From NCBI RefSeq assembly GCF_009498235.1, contig NZ_CP044205.1:4217389-4281388 (forward strand): 64,000 nt of DNA. The letters run 5' to 3'. The notes beneath the pieces are model-generated. The model did no database searches and was not told where the DNA came from. It saw only the letters and a program-made list of their open reading frames with translations. Origin of the DNA: Candidatus Methylospira mobilis. Lineage in GTDB: Bacteria > Pseudomonadota > Gammaproteobacteria > Methylococcales > Methylococcaceae. Each line of letters opens with the position of its first letter. The stretch's first letter is position 1. Of this stretch, positions 50,596-60,130 are shown piece by piece. Both the position numbers and the translations under genes were made by a program.

Positions 50596-52986
50596 ATGAG
50601 TTACAACGAAGCGGAAACCCGATACCATCTGATCGATCCGGCGCTTCGCGACAAAGGCTATGACGACGCGTCGAAACTCAAACTGGAAACCCCTGCGCCG
50701 GTTGAAGCCATAGGCCACAAAGGCCGCAGACGCGCGGGCGGCGGACGCACCGACTATCTGCTGTGCGTGCAAACGCCGAATTGTCCGGCGCCCCTGCCGG
50801 TCGGCGTGCTGGAAGCCAAGAAGGAAGACGCCGATCCGCTGAAAGGCATGCAGCAGGCCAAGAGCTATGCCGAATGCAGCCGTTTTCATGTGCGGTATGT
50901 GTTCGCCACCAACGGCCATTTGTACGGCGAATACGACAAAACCAGCGGCCTGCAGAGCGGACCGCATCCGTTCAAGGAGCATTTTCCCAGCCATGCCGGA
51001 TTGACGAGGCGCTACGCGGACGACACCGGCATCGCCCTCGACCGGCCTGATGCGGCGCTGTTGTTTGCCGCCGACAGCGCGGCCTATCCGAAAAAGCGCT
51101 ACTATCAGGACGCCGCCATTCGCGCCTGCTTTGAAAAAATCCTCCGTTGCGAACAGCTTCGCCAACCGTGCCGGGTACTGCTGGCGCTGGCCACCGGCGC
51201 GGGAAAAACCGTGCTGGCCGCCAATCTGCTGTGGCGCTTGAACGAGGCGCAAGGCTTGCCGAAACCGGCGCTGTTTTTATGCGACCGCGACGAGCTGCGC
51301 GAGCAGGCCTACAATAAACTCAGCGCCGCGTTTGGCGACAGCGCGCGCATCGTCGCCAACAGCAAAGGCCGGAACGCAGCCAAAAACGCCCGCGTCCATA
51401 TCGCCACCTACCAGACCCTGGGGCTGGATGACGAAGACGCCGAAACCGCCAGCTTTCTCAGCGCGCATTACCCGCCGGATTCGTTCAGCGTCATAATAAT
51501 CGACGAATGCCACCGCTCCGCCTGGGGGCGTTGGTCGGAAGTGCTGTTGCGCAACCCCAACGCCATCCATATCGGCCTGACCGCCACGCCCCGGCAACTG
51601 CGCGAGTCCAGAACGCAAACAGCGGAAGATGCGCAAATCACCGCCAATAACCTCAAATACTTCGGCGAGCCGGTATATGAATACAGCTTGATACAGGCAC
51701 AGGAAGACGGTTATCTGGCCGCCTGCGAGATCGTCAAGCGCAAAGCCACGATAGACGCCAAAACCTTCACCGGCGAAGAGGTTTTAAAAGCCGGCCCCAT
51801 AGACGCCAGGACCGGTCTGGCAGTCGGCGTCGAGCAGATCAAGGCGCAATATATCGCGAGACAATTCGACGACGAACTATTGCTGCCGGAACGCGTGGCA
51901 GCCATGTGCGACGACCTGTTCCGGCAATTTTGCCTGCACGGCGGCCCGGAACAGAAAGCGATTATCTTCTGCACCCGCGACATCCACGCCGATCGCGTCG
52001 TTCAGCAGATGAATAATCTGTACAGCCTGTGGTGCAAACAGCAGGGCCTCGTCGCCAAGGATCATTACGCGTTCAAATGCACCGCGAGCGGAGGGCGGGA
52101 GCTGATCCAGCCTATGCGCGGCTCCGGTGAACGCGCCTTTATCGCCTGCACCGTCGATTTGCTGGCTACCGGCGTCGATATAGAACGCCTCAACGCCGTG
52201 GTGTTTTTCCGTTACCTGGAGTCCAGCATCCTGTTTTATCAAATGGTCGGGCGCGGCGCGCGCATCGACGAGCCCACGCAAAAATACAAATTCTGGCTGT
52301 ACGACTACACCGGCGTCACCGACCTGTTCGGCACCGACTTTATCACCGCCAACACCTCGGGCAAATCCGCAAAGCCGGATGGCGGCACGGGCGGCGGTGA
52401 AGGAGAAGGCGGCGAGCCGCCGGTGATACAGATCGCCGGGCAGCAAGTCAGCGTCGCATCGGAAGGACGCTACATCCTCAGCCGCCGCGACGGCCGCGAC
52501 GTGAAAATCCCGATCGACGACTATCGCCGCGAAATACTGCAACGGGTGTTAAGCGAAGCCCGCAGCCTGCACGACTTCCGGCAACTGTGGATAGCCACCC
52601 AAAAGCGCCGCGAACTGATCGACCACCTGCTCGGCGACAACTACTCGCCGGAACTGCTGCGCGAGCTGGAAGAGATGCAGGATTTCGATTATTACGACAT
52701 GTTCGCCCATCACGGCTACCATGCCCAGGCCTTGAAGCGCCGACAGCGCGGGCAGGCTTATCTTGACCGTAACCTGAGCTGGTTCGAGAGCATGCCGGGC
52801 GACAGCGCAATCGTGCTGAAAGGCTTCGGTCGTCAATTCGGCCTGGGCGGCACCGATGCGCTGGAAACTCCGGCGCTGTGGGATGTGCCTGAAATTCAGC
52901 AGGCCGGAGGTCTGGCGGCCTTGAAAAGATTGGGGAAACCGGCAGAGGTGATTTTGCAGGCTAAGGGTAGGTTGTTTGGGATATGA
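50596..52986 (+). CDS. hsdR: Type I restriction enzyme, R subunit
   Basis: A 796-residue protein. An N-terminal PD-(D/E)xK nuclease (RTDYLL ... GVLEAKKEDAD, about 50-78) is followed by a superfamily-2 helicase with Walker A ATGAGKT, DECH (IIIDECHRS) and motif VI QMVGRGARID, then a C-terminal M/S-contact domain. It cuts unmodified DNA after translocation. The short length and EcoEI-like features place it in that subgroup. It overlaps hsdS by 4 bp. Confidence 0.93.
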   Translation: MSYNEAETRYHLIDPALRDKGYDDASKLKLETPAPVEAIGHKGRRRAGGGRTDYLLCVQTPNCPAPLPVGVLEAKKEDADPLKGMQQAKSYAECSRFHVRYVFATNGHLYGEYDKTSGLQSGPHPFKEHFPSHAGLTRRYADDTGIALDRPDAALLFAADSAAYPKKRYYQDAAIRACFEKILRCEQLRQPCRVLLALATGAGKTVLAANLLWRLNEAQGLPKPALFLCDRDELREQAYNKLSAAFGDSARIVANSKGRNAAKNARVHIATYQTLGLDDEDAETASFLSAHYPPDSFSVIIIDECHRSAWGRWSEVLLRNPNAIHIGLTATPRQLRESRTQTAEDAQITANNLKYFGEPVYEYSLIQAQEDGYLAACEIVKRKATIDAKTFTGEEVLKAGPIDARTGLAVGVEQIKAQYIARQFDDELLLPERVAAMCDDLFRQFCLHGGPEQKAIIFCTRDIHADRVVQQMNNLYSLWCKQQGLVAKDHYAFKCTASGGRELIQPMRGSGERAFIACTVDLLATGVDIERLNAVVFFRYLESSILFYQMVGRGARIDEPTQKYKFWLYDYTGVTDLFGTDFITANTSGKSAKPDGGTGGGEGEGGEPPVIQIAGQQVSVASEGRYILSRRDGRDVKIPIDDYRREILQRVLSEARSLHDFRQLWIATQKRRELIDHLLGDNYSPELLRELEEMQDFDYYDMFAHHGYHAQALKRRQRGQAYLDRNLSWFESMPGDSAIVLKGFGRQFGLGGTDALETPALWDVPEIQQAGGLAALKRLGKPAEVILQAKGRLFGI

Positions 52987-54128
52987 GTTATATTTTACGT
53001 CCGCTGAGCGAATTATGTGAGCGTAGCATTGTATCTACCCAGCCGAGTAAAGCGCCTGATAATGAATTTTGGTATATCGATATTTCGGCTGTTGATAATG
53101 CAATAAAACAAATAACACGCCCGCAACGTACAATTGGCAAAGTCGCTTCTGTACGCGCTCGTCAAGTAGTGCATCATAATGATGTCATTGTTTCAACGAC
53201 TAGACCGAACCTCAATGCTGTAGCAATTGTACCACGCGAATTGCATGGAAACATTTGTAGTACTGGTTTTTGCGTTCTTCGCTGTGGCGCCGAACTAGAA
53301 GCTGACTATTTGTTTTTATATGTGCAGTCAGGACTGTTCATTAATGCCTTAACGCGGCTCGTCCAAGGTGCTTTATACCCAGCAGTCACAGATAAGCAAG
53401 TGCTCTCCCAGGCTATTCCTTGGTTGCCACTTGATCAACAACGCCGAGTTGCCTTCAAACTCAAAACCCAATTCGAAGAAGTCGAAACCGCGCGCAAGGC
53501 ATTGGCATCCCAGCGACAGGAAATCATCAATCTGGGCTATGCCTATATCCGGGCAAGCATCGAACAATCGGACACAAGCGAATTTCGCCTGGGCGATGTG
53601 CTGGATGAAGTCAAAAAAGGCATAGGTGAAAACTGGGCCGATTACCCGGTGCTGGGCGCCACCCGCGACGGACTGGCACCCGCCAGAGAGCCGCCCGGCA
53701 AGCAGCCGCAACGCTACAAGCCGGTATTCGCCGGCACGGTGTTTTACAACCCGATGCGTATCCTGATCGGGTCGATTGCCTATGTCGATGACAACGATCA
53801 ACCCGGCATCACCAGCCCGGATTATGTCGCCTTGCAAGGCAAGGCCGGAAAAGTCGATTCCCGCTGGTTTTATTACTGGCTGCGCTCGCCCTATGGCGTG
53901 CAGTGCATCAACTCGCTGGCGCGCGGCGCGGTGCGCGAACGCATGCTGTTCAACCGGCTGGCCGAAGGCGCGATCCGGCTGCCGCCTTACCGGGAACAGC
54001 TCAGGGTGTCGAAAGCCCTGGCTCAATTGCAACCGCTCAAAGCCGCCGTTCAGCGGCAACTGGACGACCTCAATAAAATTCCGGAACGGCTGCTTGCTCT
54101 GGCCTTTAATCCGGGAGCCAAAGAGTGA
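52983..54128 (+). CDS. hsdS: Type I restriction enzyme, S subunit
   Basis: A 381-residue specificity subunit with two target-recognition domains separated by a helical spacer (about 160-200: FEEVETARKALASQRQEI) and a second conserved helix at the end (ALAQLQPLKAAVQRQLDDLN). The first 480 bp are clearly AT-rich (about 38-40% GC in sampled stretches) and the second half about 75%, so the first recognition domain was probably exchanged by recombination. Confidence 0.9.
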   Translation: MSYILRPLSELCERSIVSTQPSKAPDNEFWYIDISAVDNAIKQITRPQRTIGKVASVRARQVVHHNDVIVSTTRPNLNAVAIVPRELHGNICSTGFCVLRCGAELEADYLFLYVQSGLFINALTRLVQGALYPAVTDKQVLSQAIPWLPLDQQRRVAFKLKTQFEEVETARKALASQRQEIINLGYAYIRASIEQSDTSEFRLGDVLDEVKKGIGENWADYPVLGATRDGLAPAREPPGKQPQRYKPVFAGTVFYNPMRILIGSIAYVDDNDQPGITSPDYVALQGKAGKVDSRWFYYWLRSPYGVQCINSLARGAVRERMLFNRLAEGAIRLPPYREQLRVSKALAQLQPLKAAVQRQLDDLNKIPERLLALAFNPGAKE

Positions 54129-54163
54129 TTCATCTTTACAGAGGACATAAGGAGCGATTAACC

Positions 54164-54388
54164 ATGCTGCAAGAACAACTGATTGAAGAAATAAAGCAAA
54201 TTCCCAACGAGAAGCTGGCTGAAATTTATGACCTGGTTCATTACTTTCGATTGGGCCTGGCGCAGGAAAAAACACCGGTTGTCCGCAGCCCAAGGCCGAT
54301 CGGCCTCGCCAAGGGCCGGTTGCAGGTTCCCGTGAGTTTTTTCGAACCGCTGCCGCCCGGCATGGCGGATGCGTTCGAAGGCCGCTAA
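54164..54388 (+). CDS. DUF2281 small protein, antitoxin-like
   Basis: A 74-residue protein between hsdS and hsdM. The N-terminal helix LQEQLIEEIKQIPNEKLAEI and the C-terminal PVSFFEPLPPGMADAFEG are typical of DUF2281, which is often paired with PIN toxins as an antitoxin. ATAAGGAG precedes the start. No toxin lies beside it, so it may have been captured within the operon. Confidence 0.72.
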   Translation: MLQEQLIEEIKQIPNEKLAEIYDLVHYFRLGLAQEKTPVVRSPRPIGLAKGRLQVPVSFFEPLPPGMADAFEGR

Positions 54389-54399
54389 GAAAACATCGG

Positions 54400-56361
54400 A
54401 TGGCAAACAATATCAAGCGCGCCGCGCGCGGCAAATCCCCTAAAAGCATCGCCTCCACGCAATCGCTGTCGTCCTTCGTCAAGTCGATCTGCGATGTAAT
54501 GCGCCGCTCCAATTGCGCCAGCGCGCTGCAATATGTGCCGGAACTGACCTGGATACTGTTTTTGCGCATACTCGACGCCCAGGAGCAAAAGGCGAAAGAG
54601 CAGGCCGACGCGCAAGGCAACGAATATTCGCCCGCCCTGACCGCGCCTTATCGCTGGCAGGATTGGGCCGCGCCGTATTCCGAATCCGAAACCACTCCGG
54701 AGGGCAAATTCATCGGCTGGAAACGCAAAGAGCTGTTTCAGGCCGGCGAAGGCAGGCTGTTCGATTTCATCAATAACGATTTGCTGCCGCATCTGCACCG
54801 GCTGGATGTCAATCCGATTACCCAATTGCCCAATCCCGCCGCCAGCCCGAAACAGCGCGTGATAGGCCGGATCATGACCGCGGTGGAAAAGGTCCGGGTC
54901 GACAGCGAAACCAACCTCTGCGATATTTTCGACAAGGTGCACGAAATCCATATCGATCATATCGACGACACCCATTTTTTCACCCTGTCGCAGGTCTACG
55001 AGGATTTGCTGCTGAAAATGGGCGAGAAAAATTCCGACGGCGGCCAGTTTTTTACCCCGCGCGAAGTGATCCGGGGCATGGTGCATGTGCTCGATCCCAG
55101 GCCAGGCGAAACCGTGTACGACCCGTGTTGCGGCACCGGCGGCTTTTTGGCGGTGTCGTTCGAACATATCAGCCGCGAACTGGGCAATGCCCCGGCGGCG
55201 ACGGTGCTGGATACGCTCAAGCACGATACGTTCTTTGGCCGGGAAAAAGAAAACCTGGTGTTCCCCATCGCGCTGGCCAACCTCATTCTGCATGGCATCG
55301 ATCAACCGAATCTCTGGCATGGCAATACCCTGACCGGCAAGCAGACTTATGCCGGTTTGTTTGAGCAAGCGCCGCCAACCTTCGACGTGATTCTGACCAA
55401 TCCGCCGTTCGGCGGCAAGGAAGGTTCGGAAGCGCAGAAAAACTACGACTTTGAAACCGGCTCGACGCAGGTATTGTTTGTTCAGCATATCCTCGACGAA
55501 CTGAAAGCTCCGCTGGACGGCAAGCCCGGCGGCCGCTGCGCTATCGTGCTGGACGAAGGCCTGCTGTTTCGCACCAACGAAAGCGCGTTTGTGGAAACCA
55601 AGCGCAAGCTGGTCGACGAATGCGATTTATGGTGCATTGTCAGTTTGCCGGGCGGCGTGTTTTCGACCGCCGGAGCCGGCGTCAAAACCAATCTGCTTTT
55701 TTTTACCAAAGGTAAAAAAACCGAACGCATCTGGTATTACGATCTGTCGCAACTGAAAATCGGTAAAAAATCGCCGATGACGCTGGCGCATTTCGGTTTC
55801 GACAAGCACGGCGGCGTTCTGGCCGACGCCGATTTGCCGGTCACATTAACCACGGATTGGGCAGAGCGGGATGGCAATCGGCATCAACCCTTTCCATCCT
55901 TTGCCAGACTGCTGGCGCAGCACGGCGCGCCGGAATCGGACAGCGATTTTTCCTGGACGGTGGATTTTGCCGCCCGCCGCGCGAAAGCGCGAGAGGATAT
56001 GCGGCCGTTTGTGGAGGAAATGGAAAAACTGACCGAAGCATTGCTGCCGCTGAAAGAAACTTTGAAAGCGCTGAAAAAGCATAAAGCCGACAAGCAGCAG
56101 ATTTCAGCGACCGAGGAAGCTGTAAAGGCCTTGGAAAAAGCCTTCCGCGAAGCGCAAACCACGGCCGGCGACATGGACGCGGCGGTTTACGACCTGAAGG
56201 CCGTAAACCCCAACGCCAGGGCGGTTACCGATACCCGCACCGTGCCGGATATAATCGACGGCATAGAGCGGCAAGGACGGATTGTGGCGCAAGCCATGGA
56301 AAATCTGCGAGCCATGATAGCGGTCGATGAAACGGCCCAAGCGATGAAGGAGGACGGCTGA
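54400..56361 (+). CDS. hsdM: Type I restriction enzyme, M subunit (N6-adenine methyltransferase)
   Basis: A 653-residue protein with the SAM motif DPCCGTGGFLA and the catalytic NPPF (ILTNPPFGG), which marks an N6-adenine methyltransferase. The N-terminal HsdM helical domain and a C-terminal coiled coil (about 540-600: ETLKALKKHKADKQQISATE) are longer than in many homologues. It abuts the nuclease gene that follows without a gap. Confidence 0.93.
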   Translation: MANNIKRAARGKSPKSIASTQSLSSFVKSICDVMRRSNCASALQYVPELTWILFLRILDAQEQKAKEQADAQGNEYSPALTAPYRWQDWAAPYSESETTPEGKFIGWKRKELFQAGEGRLFDFINNDLLPHLHRLDVNPITQLPNPAASPKQRVIGRIMTAVEKVRVDSETNLCDIFDKVHEIHIDHIDDTHFFTLSQVYEDLLLKMGEKNSDGGQFFTPREVIRGMVHVLDPRPGETVYDPCCGTGGFLAVSFEHISRELGNAPAATVLDTLKHDTFFGREKENLVFPIALANLILHGIDQPNLWHGNTLTGKQTYAGLFEQAPPTFDVILTNPPFGGKEGSEAQKNYDFETGSTQVLFVQHILDELKAPLDGKPGGRCAIVLDEGLLFRTNESAFVETKRKLVDECDLWCIVSLPGGVFSTAGAGVKTNLLFFTKGKKTERIWYYDLSQLKIGKKSPMTLAHFGFDKHGGVLADADLPVTLTTDWAERDGNRHQPFPSFARLLAQHGAPESDSDFSWTVDFAARRAKAREDMRPFVEEMEKLTEALLPLKETLKALKKHKADKQQISATEEAVKALEKAFREAQTTAGDMDAAVYDLKAVNPNARAVTDTRTVPDIIDGIERQGRIVAQAMENLRAMIAVDETAQAMKEDG

Positions 56362-57405
56362 ATGGCAATCTGGTTAATCCGCGCCGGTTCCCACGGCGAA
56401 TACGAGCAAAAATTCATCCAGGATAATCGCGTATATCTGACCTGGGACAACCTTGATCAGGATTTGGCCAGGCTGACGGAAAGAGCCGCTCTGACGGCGC
56501 TTATGGTCAGTCTTTATCCTGACGCCAAGCCGAAAACCGTGCAGAACTGGGTCAGCCAGATCTGGCCGTTTGCGCATGAGATTAAAAAAGGCGATCTGGT
56601 CGTTCTCCCGTCGAAGTCCCAGCCGGTGATTTATTTCGGCGAGATAAGCGGCGATTACACTTCCGAACCGGCCGGAGTAAATCCGTTTTACCATTGGCGG
56701 CCTGTAAAATGGATGGCCGAACCGGCGCAGCGCGCCAGCTTCAGTCAGGACTTGCTTTATAGTTTTGGCGCTTTCATGACTATTTGCCGGATACAGCGCA
56801 ATAACGCGGAGCAGCGGATTATTGCCATGCGCGCCAACGGCTGGAACCCTGAAACAGGCGTGGCGGCCAGTAAAGTGGCTTCAGCCGCTCAAGCGACTGA
56901 CGAAACCGCGGAAGAGGCTGATCTTGAAGAGCTGGCGCGCGACCAGATTGCCCAGCTCATTGCGGCAAAATTCAAGGGACATAACCTGACACGGCTGGTG
57001 GAGGCTGTTTTACAGGCCCAGGGTTATACGACTTACCGTAGTCCGGAAGGCGCCGATGGCGGTGCGGATATTCTTGCGGGATCGGGGCCGCTGGGGTTTG
57101 AAGCGCCGCGTTTATGCATTGAAGTAAAATCGGAAACCACGCAGATTGGCCGCGAGGCCGTGGACAAGTTGCTGGGAGCGATGACCAAATTCAACGCCGA
57201 TCAAGGTCTTTTTGTCGCTTGGGGCGGCTTTAAGGGCAATGTGCATAAGGAGCTGGCCAGCCAGTTTTTTCGTCTGCGGCTGTGGACGCAAAAGGAATTG
57301 CTCGAACAACTGTTCGAGCAATACGAAAAGCTGGACGACGAACTGAAGGCCGAGCTGCCGTTGAAGCGGGTGTGGATGGTGGCAGCGGCGCAGGAAACGG
57401 TTTAA
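56362..57405 (+). CDS. Mrr-type restriction endonuclease
   Basis: A 347-residue protein. The N-terminal part (MAIWLIRAGSHGEYEQKF ... VYLTWDNLDQDLARL) is a PUA/EVE-like region often found in front of Mrr nuclease domains. A linker follows, then the PD-(D/E)xK core GADGGADILAG ... LCIEVKSE (about 228-255). Mrr-type enzymes cut methylated or otherwise modified DNA. It starts directly after the hsdM stop, so it is cotranscribed with the Type I system. Confidence 0.85.
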   Translation: MAIWLIRAGSHGEYEQKFIQDNRVYLTWDNLDQDLARLTERAALTALMVSLYPDAKPKTVQNWVSQIWPFAHEIKKGDLVVLPSKSQPVIYFGEISGDYTSEPAGVNPFYHWRPVKWMAEPAQRASFSQDLLYSFGAFMTICRIQRNNAEQRIIAMRANGWNPETGVAASKVASAAQATDETAEEADLEELARDQIAQLIAAKFKGHNLTRLVEAVLQAQGYTTYRSPEGADGGADILAGSGPLGFEAPRLCIEVKSETTQIGREAVDKLLGAMTKFNADQGLFVAWGGFKGNVHKELASQFFRLRLWTQKELLEQLFEQYEKLDDELKAELPLKRVWMVAAAQETV

Positions 57406-57472
57406 CCCTCGGCGCTGCCGTCCGTGAAAAACTGTGTTCGTTCGAAAGGAAAGGCTGAATAGTTACCCCTTA

Positions 57473-58012
57473 TTAAGGCATTGCCTGCAGTTTTTTCAAA
57501 CTCTCCGCCACTTTCCGCGCATCGAGAGCCGGGTCGACATCGTTATCGATCTGGCGAACGATCAGGGAGGGATCGACGATAAACGTCCAGCGCTTGGCCA
57601 TTTTCAACACCGGCATTTTTACCCCGTAGGCCTCGGTCACCTTGGCGTCCGGGTCCGATAGCAGGGTAAAGGCGAGCTTGTGTTTCTGATGAAAGCTCAA
57701 TAAATCCTTTACCTCGTCCGTGCTGATACCGTACACCTCGGCGTTCTGCCTGCGAATGGCTTCAATGGCGTCGCGGAATGCGCAGGCCTGGGTGGTGCAG
57801 CCCGGCGTACCGGCCTTCGGGTAAAAATACAGCACGGTCCAGCCTTTGCCCTGTCTGGACGCGAGGTCGATTTTGGCGCCGTCCTGGGCGGTTAATTCGA
57901 ATCGCGGCGCAGGTTGACCGACTTGCAATGCCTCTGCCTGCGCCGGATTGGCAAACGGCAGCCATGACAATAACAGCGCAAGCGGTTTGAAACGTGAGAG
58001 GGAATTCTTCAT
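57473..58012 (-). CDS. Exported peroxiredoxin, PrxQ/BCP type
   Basis: A 179-residue protein with a signal peptide (cleavage near NPAQAEA). The peroxidatic Cys lies in GTPGCTTQAC, with the resolving Cys five residues on, as in PrxQ. It reduces hydroperoxides, here in the periplasm, probably with a thioredoxin-like partner. It stands alone on the minus strand. Confidence 0.88.
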   Translation of the reverse strand: MKNSLSRFKPLALLLSWLPFANPAQAEALQVGQPAPRFELTAQDGAKIDLASRQGKGWTVLYFYPKAGTPGCTTQACAFRDAIEAIRRQNAEVYGISTDEVKDLLSFHQKHKLAFTLLSDPDAKVTEAYGVKMPVLKMAKRWTFIVDPSLIVRQIDNDVDPALDARKVAESLKKLQAMP

Positions 58013-58229
58013 GGTGTGGCGCTCCGGTTATGGATGTGATTTCAATATGCCTTTCGGGGCATATCAACCTATTCCCACATCGTTGCTACCCTGACAAAGT
58101 TGACAGCTATTGAATTGGGACAGTCAGCGATATACTGCGCGCGTGTGACAGACGCACTACGGTCTCAGATTAGACGCATAAGTTCCTTTCGTCAAACAGC
58201 GAACATCGATAAATCGGCGAAAGCAATAA

Positions 58230-59044
58230 ATGATACAAATAGAACGTGTCCTGATTCTGGCAAAAACATATCCATCGCCAAGCGCACAATATGTTGAAAC
58301 TTCGTGCGTTGCCGGTATCAATGAGCATGGCGTCATGCGGCGTATTTACCCGGTGCCGTTCAGATACATCGAGCAGGGACTGCATGGCAATGGATAGAGG
58401 CTCGGGTTCGTAAGGCTACGAAAGACCATCGTTACGAAAGTTACCGTATTGATATAGACACGATCAAATGCGGCGACTCGATTCCAACTAAAAAGGATTG
58501 GTCGGCGCGTTGGGCGTGGATCGACAAAGTTCCATCCTTCGACAGTTTCGATGCGATAGACGCATGCCAACAGAATAGCGGCGTGTCTCTGGCGTTATTG
58601 CGACCGAAGCAGGTTATTGGTCTGGACATCAAAAAAGCTCGTCATCTCGACTGGACCGAAGAAGAAAAGGAAAAGCTGCTGCGCGCCCAGATGCAGGGGG
58701 ATCTTTTTTCCGAACCGGAGGCACGGAACCAGGTGAGAGAACTGCGCAAAATCCCTTTCGATTTCTTCTACCTGTACAGATGCGATACATCCGAAGGTGA
58801 AAAAGAATTCAGACACAAGGTTGTGGATTGGGAGGCCGGTGCTTTGTACTGGAAATGCCGCCTGTCTCATGGTGACGGTTGGGAAGCGCCATTCCGCGCA
58901 AAGCTGGAAGAAGAATTAGGCAACAAAGCTCTGATGTTTCTAATGGGCAATCAGCACAGATTCCAAAACCAGTGGCTGATTATCAGTCTTATCTACCCGC
59001 CTAAGCGAAAGCCAGGGGCAGCTGTACAGCTTTCATTGTTCTAG
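58230..59044 (+). pseudogene. Frameshifted protein of unknown function (DUF488 neighbour)
   Basis: ATG 58230 opens a 55-residue frame (MIQIERVLILAKTYPSPSAQ ... RRIYPVPFRYIEQG) that stops at 58397. A shifted frame overlapping it continues with AWQWIEARVRKATKDHRYES and runs through SLALLRPKQVIGLDIKKAR to the stop at 59044. Joined, they give about 270 residues. The protein is of a type found beside DUF488 genes and may contain two OB-like domains; no function is known. An indel near 58370-58390 breaks it. Confidence 0.72.
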
Positions 59045-59487
59045 TTTCGACACCTGCCGTTATATGTCGGACACGCATGCCGCAATACTCCCTGAGCGCA
59101 TTCGCCACCATGGAACGATGGCAAAAATTAGGATCGGCTTCGTAGCAAAGCAGCGCGCATTCCGACGACTCTGCCAGAGCCGAAAGCTCGGCTATAGTAT
59201 CCCATTGGTTATTAAGATGTTTCAGAAAGCCTTCAGTATAGCGCTTCCAGTTTCCATCCTTGCGATAGCAATCGCGGACAGGTTTCGGGCAACCTAACTT
59301 CACCCAATGTAAGGTATTCGAAGCCGGAGAGATTGAGCGCGTTTGCGAGCGCTTTCTTTGAGAAGCCTGGTTTACGGGATAGCGGCACTTCTCGGATATC
59401 TACAACGGTTTCGACGCCGTACAGGGTAAGCGCCGATATAAACGCGTCAAGATCGAGTCCTTCATAGCCAATGGTGAAAACATTCAT
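59001..59487 (-). pseudogene. DUF488 family gene with frameshift
   Basis: The first frame from 59487 (MNVFTIGYEGLDLDAFISAL ... EYLTLGEV) is the DUF488 N-terminus. The second (KLGCPKPVRDCYRKDGNWKR ... ECALLCYEADPNFCHRSMVA) is the C-terminus with the family motif CxEAxxxxCHR. Removing one G in GGTGAAGTTAGG near 59300 restores a continuous protein of about 160 residues. The two ends run convergently and overlap with the gene above. Confidence 0.8.
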
Positions 59488-59666
59488 GGTGTAAACCTCT
59501 GAAGTAGAATTCTACCTCGTGGACGAGTAATCTGGCGAGTCAGAAATAGTGCATCCCGCAGATATGGACTTCGTCGATTAAAATATCAGGCGCGTTGCGT
59601 GATCTCCGGTCTTGCCGGGCGGCGATAGGTTCATAAGGCATGAGTCAAATGCGAGAGTTCTATTGC

Positions 59667-60065
59667 CTATTCGCTAACGCGGCTGCGTAGAAGTTTGACT
59701 TGTCCGCGTTTGACTTTGCTATCGATGCGTTTTTTTTGCGAACTTCGGCTGGGTTTCGTCGGACGGCGCTTGGTCGGGGTGAAAGCCGCCGCGGCAATCA
59801 GCTCTCGCAATCGAGTCAGGCCGTCTTCCCGGTTACGCTCCAGACTGCGGTGCTTTTGCGCCTTGATGACGATAACGCCATCGCTGCTGACGCGCTGATC
59901 GCGCATCGTCAGCAGTCTGGCTTTTACTTCATCCGGCAGGCTGGAAGCGGTTACATCGAAACGCAGGTGAACCGCATTCGACACCTTGTTGACGTTTTGC
60001 CCTCCGGTACCCTGTGCGCGAATCGCCAGGATTTCGACTTCGCTCTCGTTTAAGGTAATCGTCAT
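59667..60065 (-). CDS. arfB: Peptidyl-tRNA hydrolase ArfB (YaeJ)
   Basis: A 132-residue protein with the GGQ motif (GTGGQNVNKVSNAVHLRFD) and a basic C-terminal tail (KRIDSKVKRGQVKLLRSR) that enters the mRNA channel. It rescues ribosomes stalled on truncated mRNA. Confidence 0.92.
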   Translation of the reverse strand: MTITLNESEVEILAIRAQGTGGQNVNKVSNAVHLRFDVTASSLPDEVKARLLTMRDQRVSSDGVIVIKAQKHRSLERNREDGLTRLRELIAAAAFTPTKRRPTKPSRSSQKKRIDSKVKRGQVKLLRSRVSE

Positions 60066-60130
60066 TGGGATGCGGTGCGTGTTTTATGAGTCATGATGAG
60101 TGCAGGCCGGTCAGCGGGTTTTATTGCGAT

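Noticed and set aside
53373..54620. A 415-residue minus frame over hsdS, the DUF2281 gene and hsdM
   Set aside because: Antisense to three supported genes and without recognisable motifs.
54385..55488. A 367-residue minus frame over hsdM
   Set aside because: Antisense to the methyltransferase motifs.
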